Positions 62,775-64,000 of a stretch of DNA of 64,000 bases are shown in pieces. The stretch is from Ferruginibacter sp. Its GTDB lineage: Bacteria > Bacteroidota > Bacteroidia > Chitinophagales > Chitinophagaceae. Numbering within the stretch: the first letter of the stretch is position 1; the number at the start of each line of letters is the position of its first letter. Both the position numbers and the translations under genes were made by a program. The stretch lies in contig JAHBTN010000001.1 in assembly GCA_019638575.1 (NCBI GenBank), forward strand, positions 186,001 to 250,000, given 5' to 3'. The notes beneath the pieces were generated by a model, which made no database searches, had not been told where the DNA came from, and worked only from the letters and a program-made list of their open reading frames with translations.

Positions 62775-62782
62775 TATATTTG
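62775..62782 (+). promoter_or_regulatory. -7 promoter element of tatA
   Basis: TATATTTG matches TAnnTTTG exactly, 17 bases before the tatA ATG. Confidence 0.62.
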
Positions 62783-62799
62783 CATTCTAAATCCAGTTT

Positions 62800-63051
62800 A
62801 TGACTTTAAGTAACATTTTCTTATTATCTATGCCCGGTGGCAGCGAATGGATACTCATCATCATTGTAGTGCTATTAATGTTTGGTGGCAAAAAAATACC
62901 AGAATTGATGAGAGGAATTGGCCGTGGCATGCGTGAATTTAACGATGCCAAAAACAATGTAAAAAGCGAAATTGAAGAAGGAATGAAAGAGAAAGATAAA
63001 GACGATGAAATTAGAAGATTAAAACAGCAACTTGAACAAAAGAATGCCTGA
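62800..63051 (+). CDS. tatA: Twin-arginine translocase subunit TatA/TatE
   Basis: The 83-residue protein has one N-terminal span (about 14-28, [15 protein letters not shown]), the [20 protein letters not shown] hinge and amphipathic helix typical of TatA, and a charged coiled tail. TatA forms the pore of the twin-arginine pathway that exports folded proteins. tatC is not in the window. A promoter element and a hairpin terminator frame it as a single-gene unit before gatA. Confidence 0.93.
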   Translation: MTLSNIFLLSMPGGSEWILIIIVVLLMFGGKKIPELMRGIGRGMREFNDAKNNVKSEIEEGMKEKDKDDEIRRLKQQLEQKNA

Positions 63052-63078
63052 AATTAAAGGCATTTATTAAATAACCAA

Positions 63079-63116
63079 GGCTGAAATGTTTTGCTTTAAC
63101 AGCATTCATTTCAGCC
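63079..63116 (+). terminator. Hairpin terminator of tatA
   Basis: GGCTGAAATG (63079-63088) pairs perfectly with CATTTCAGCC (63107-63116), followed by ATTTTCAT. Confidence 0.72.
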
Positions 63117-63146
63117 ATTTTCATATATGCCTGCAGGCATCAAATC

Positions 63147-64000
63147 ATGTTTATATTTAAGGATATTAATGATTATCATGAGCAGCTTCAATCTGGCTCA
63201 ATAAGCTGTGCAGAAATTATATCTTATTACCTCCAAAAGATAGAAGCCAATAAAAAACTTAATGCCTTTACGGATATTTATGCTGAAGAAGCAATAGAAA
63301 AAGCATCGTTACTGGATACAAAAAGAAAAAATGGCGAACCACTTAAAAAATTGCATGGTGTAGTAATTGCCATAAAAGATGTTATCTGTTATAAAAATCA
63401 TAAAGTAAGTGCGTCATCAAAAATGCTGGAGGGTTTTTATAGTTTATATACAGCAACGGCATTACAACGCCTGTTAGATGAAGATGCTATTATAATTGGA
63501 AGTTGTAATTGCGATGAATTTGCCATGGGCAGCAGTAACGAAAACTCGGCTTATGGCAATGTTTTAAATGCGCTTGATAATACCAGGGTTCCCGGAGGCT
63601 CATCAGGCGGAAGTGCCGTAGCCGTGCAAGCCGGTTTATGTATGGCCAGCCTGGGCAGCGATACCGGTGGTTCGGTAAGGCAACCTGCAGATTTTTGCGG
63701 CATCATCGGCCTTAAGCCCTCTTATGGAAAAATAAGCCGGTATGGTTTAATTGCTTATGCTTCTTCATTTGACCAAATAGGAATTTTCAGTAGATCAATA
63801 AATGATACAGCATTATTACTTGCAATAATGAGTGGTGCCGATGAGTTTGACAGCACTGCTTCCCAAAATAATAGCAGTGAAGATTTTTTTAAACAATTCT
63901 TGCAAGTAAATGATGTGCCTGGTGATAAAAAATTTAAAATTGCCTATTTTAAAGAAGCCCTCCATCATCCATCAATTGATAAAGAGATAAAGGAAAAAAT
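63147..64000 (+). CDS. gatA: Asp-tRNA(Asn)/Glu-tRNA(Gln) amidotransferase subunit A, truncated by the window edge
   Basis: The open frame starts at ATG 63147 and runs without a stop to the last base (284 codons plus two bases). It encodes the amidase-signature subunit that frees ammonia from glutamine for the tRNA amidotransferase. The catalytic triad is visible as Lys77 in VVIAIKDV, cis-Ser152 in GGSSGGSAVAV and Ser176 in SDTGGSVRQPA; the Ser152-Ser176 spacing of 24 is typical of GatA. The C-terminal part lies beyond the window. Confidence 0.93.
   Translation, partial: MFIFKDINDYHEQLQSGSISCAEIISYYLQKIEANKKLNAFTDIYAEEAIEKASLLDTKRKNGEPLKKLHGVVIAIKDVICYKNHKVSASSKMLEGFYSLYTATALQRLLDEDAIIIGSCNCDEFAMGSSNENSAYGNVLNALDNTRVPGGSSGGSAVAVQAGLCMASLGSDTGGSVRQPADFCGIIGLKPSYGKISRYGLIAYASSFDQIGIFSRSINDTALLLAIMSGADEFDSTASQNNSSEDFFKQFLQVNDVPGDKKFKIAYFKEALHHPSIDKEIKEK

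Noticed and set aside
1-64000. tRNA genes, CRISPR arrays, insertion sequences or prophage
   Set aside because: No cloverleaf with a GGTTCGAAT-like T arm, no repeat-spacer arrays and no transposase or integrase genes were seen on either strand.

Overview
The window comes from the chromosome of a Bacteroidota bacterium, most likely a member of the Chitinophagales (Chitinophagaceae-like). The case rests on gldH, two proteins with type IX secretion (T9SS) C-terminal sorting domains, a DUF6089 barrel gene next to uppS-bamA-skp-skp, a split transketolase subunit, AT-rich DNA, almost no Shine-Dalgarno sequences, and repeated promoters of the Bacteroidota type TAnnTTTG, usually a few bases before the start codon. 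The genus is inference. No rRNA, tRNA, CRISPR array, prophage or insertion sequence was seen.

Layout. 1-7.7 kb (minus strand): CoA-binding protein (cut by the edge), DCC protein, pyruvate dehydrogenase E2, dnaX, a YghO-like protein and a phosphate-selective porin. 7.8-15.6 kb (plus): DUF47 regulator and PiT phosphate transporter divergent from the porin, galE, transketolase C-terminal subunit, an ECF sigma/anti-sigma-like/periplasmic trio and a two-component pair. 15.6-32.9 kb (mostly minus): batD, an SDR, rny, gamma-carbonic anhydrase, patatin-barrel protein, acyl-CoA synthetase, DUF1015, serC and a BI-1 protein, with yjjG and a class III aminotransferase on plus. 33.0-38.3 kb (plus): pheS, a foreign-looking lipoprotein gene, 3-hydroxybutyryl-CoA dehydrogenase, an epimerase and a regulatory-domain protein, followed by lpxD on minus. 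39.3-39.8 kb: AT-rich gene-free DNA with a perfect DnaA box and a strong small-RNA candidate. 39.8-52.9 kb (plus): GNAT, yicC, gldH, DUF6089, a 1045-residue T9SS cargo, uppS, bamA, two skp genes, murI, rpmH, rnpA and yidD. 52.9-64 kb (mostly plus): sod, a mini T9SS protein, tadA, ALDH, glutathione peroxidase, trmO, dusB, a CPBP protease, cdsA, psd, rplS, tatA and gatA (cut by the edge).

How the genes fit together. The 40-51 kb stretch is an envelope-building locus: UppS makes the lipid carrier, BamA inserts barrels, the Skp proteins escort them, MurI supplies D-glutamate, and GldH serves gliding/T9SS. The divergent porin and DUF47-PiT genes form a phosphate uptake module. cdsA and psd serve phospholipid synthesis. 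Genes left of about 33 kb mostly read left and genes right of it mostly read right, as they would around a replication origin; the DnaA box lies near the switch, but this remains a hypothesis.

Most genes are ordinary housekeeping genes. The items most worth a second look are non-coding: the small RNA at 39.7 kb, the hairpin over the start codon of the T9SS cargo gene, the 5'-end hairpin of uppS, the terminator and TTG start between rpmH and rnpA, and the long inverted repeat before the sigma gene. No clearly new multi-gene system was found.
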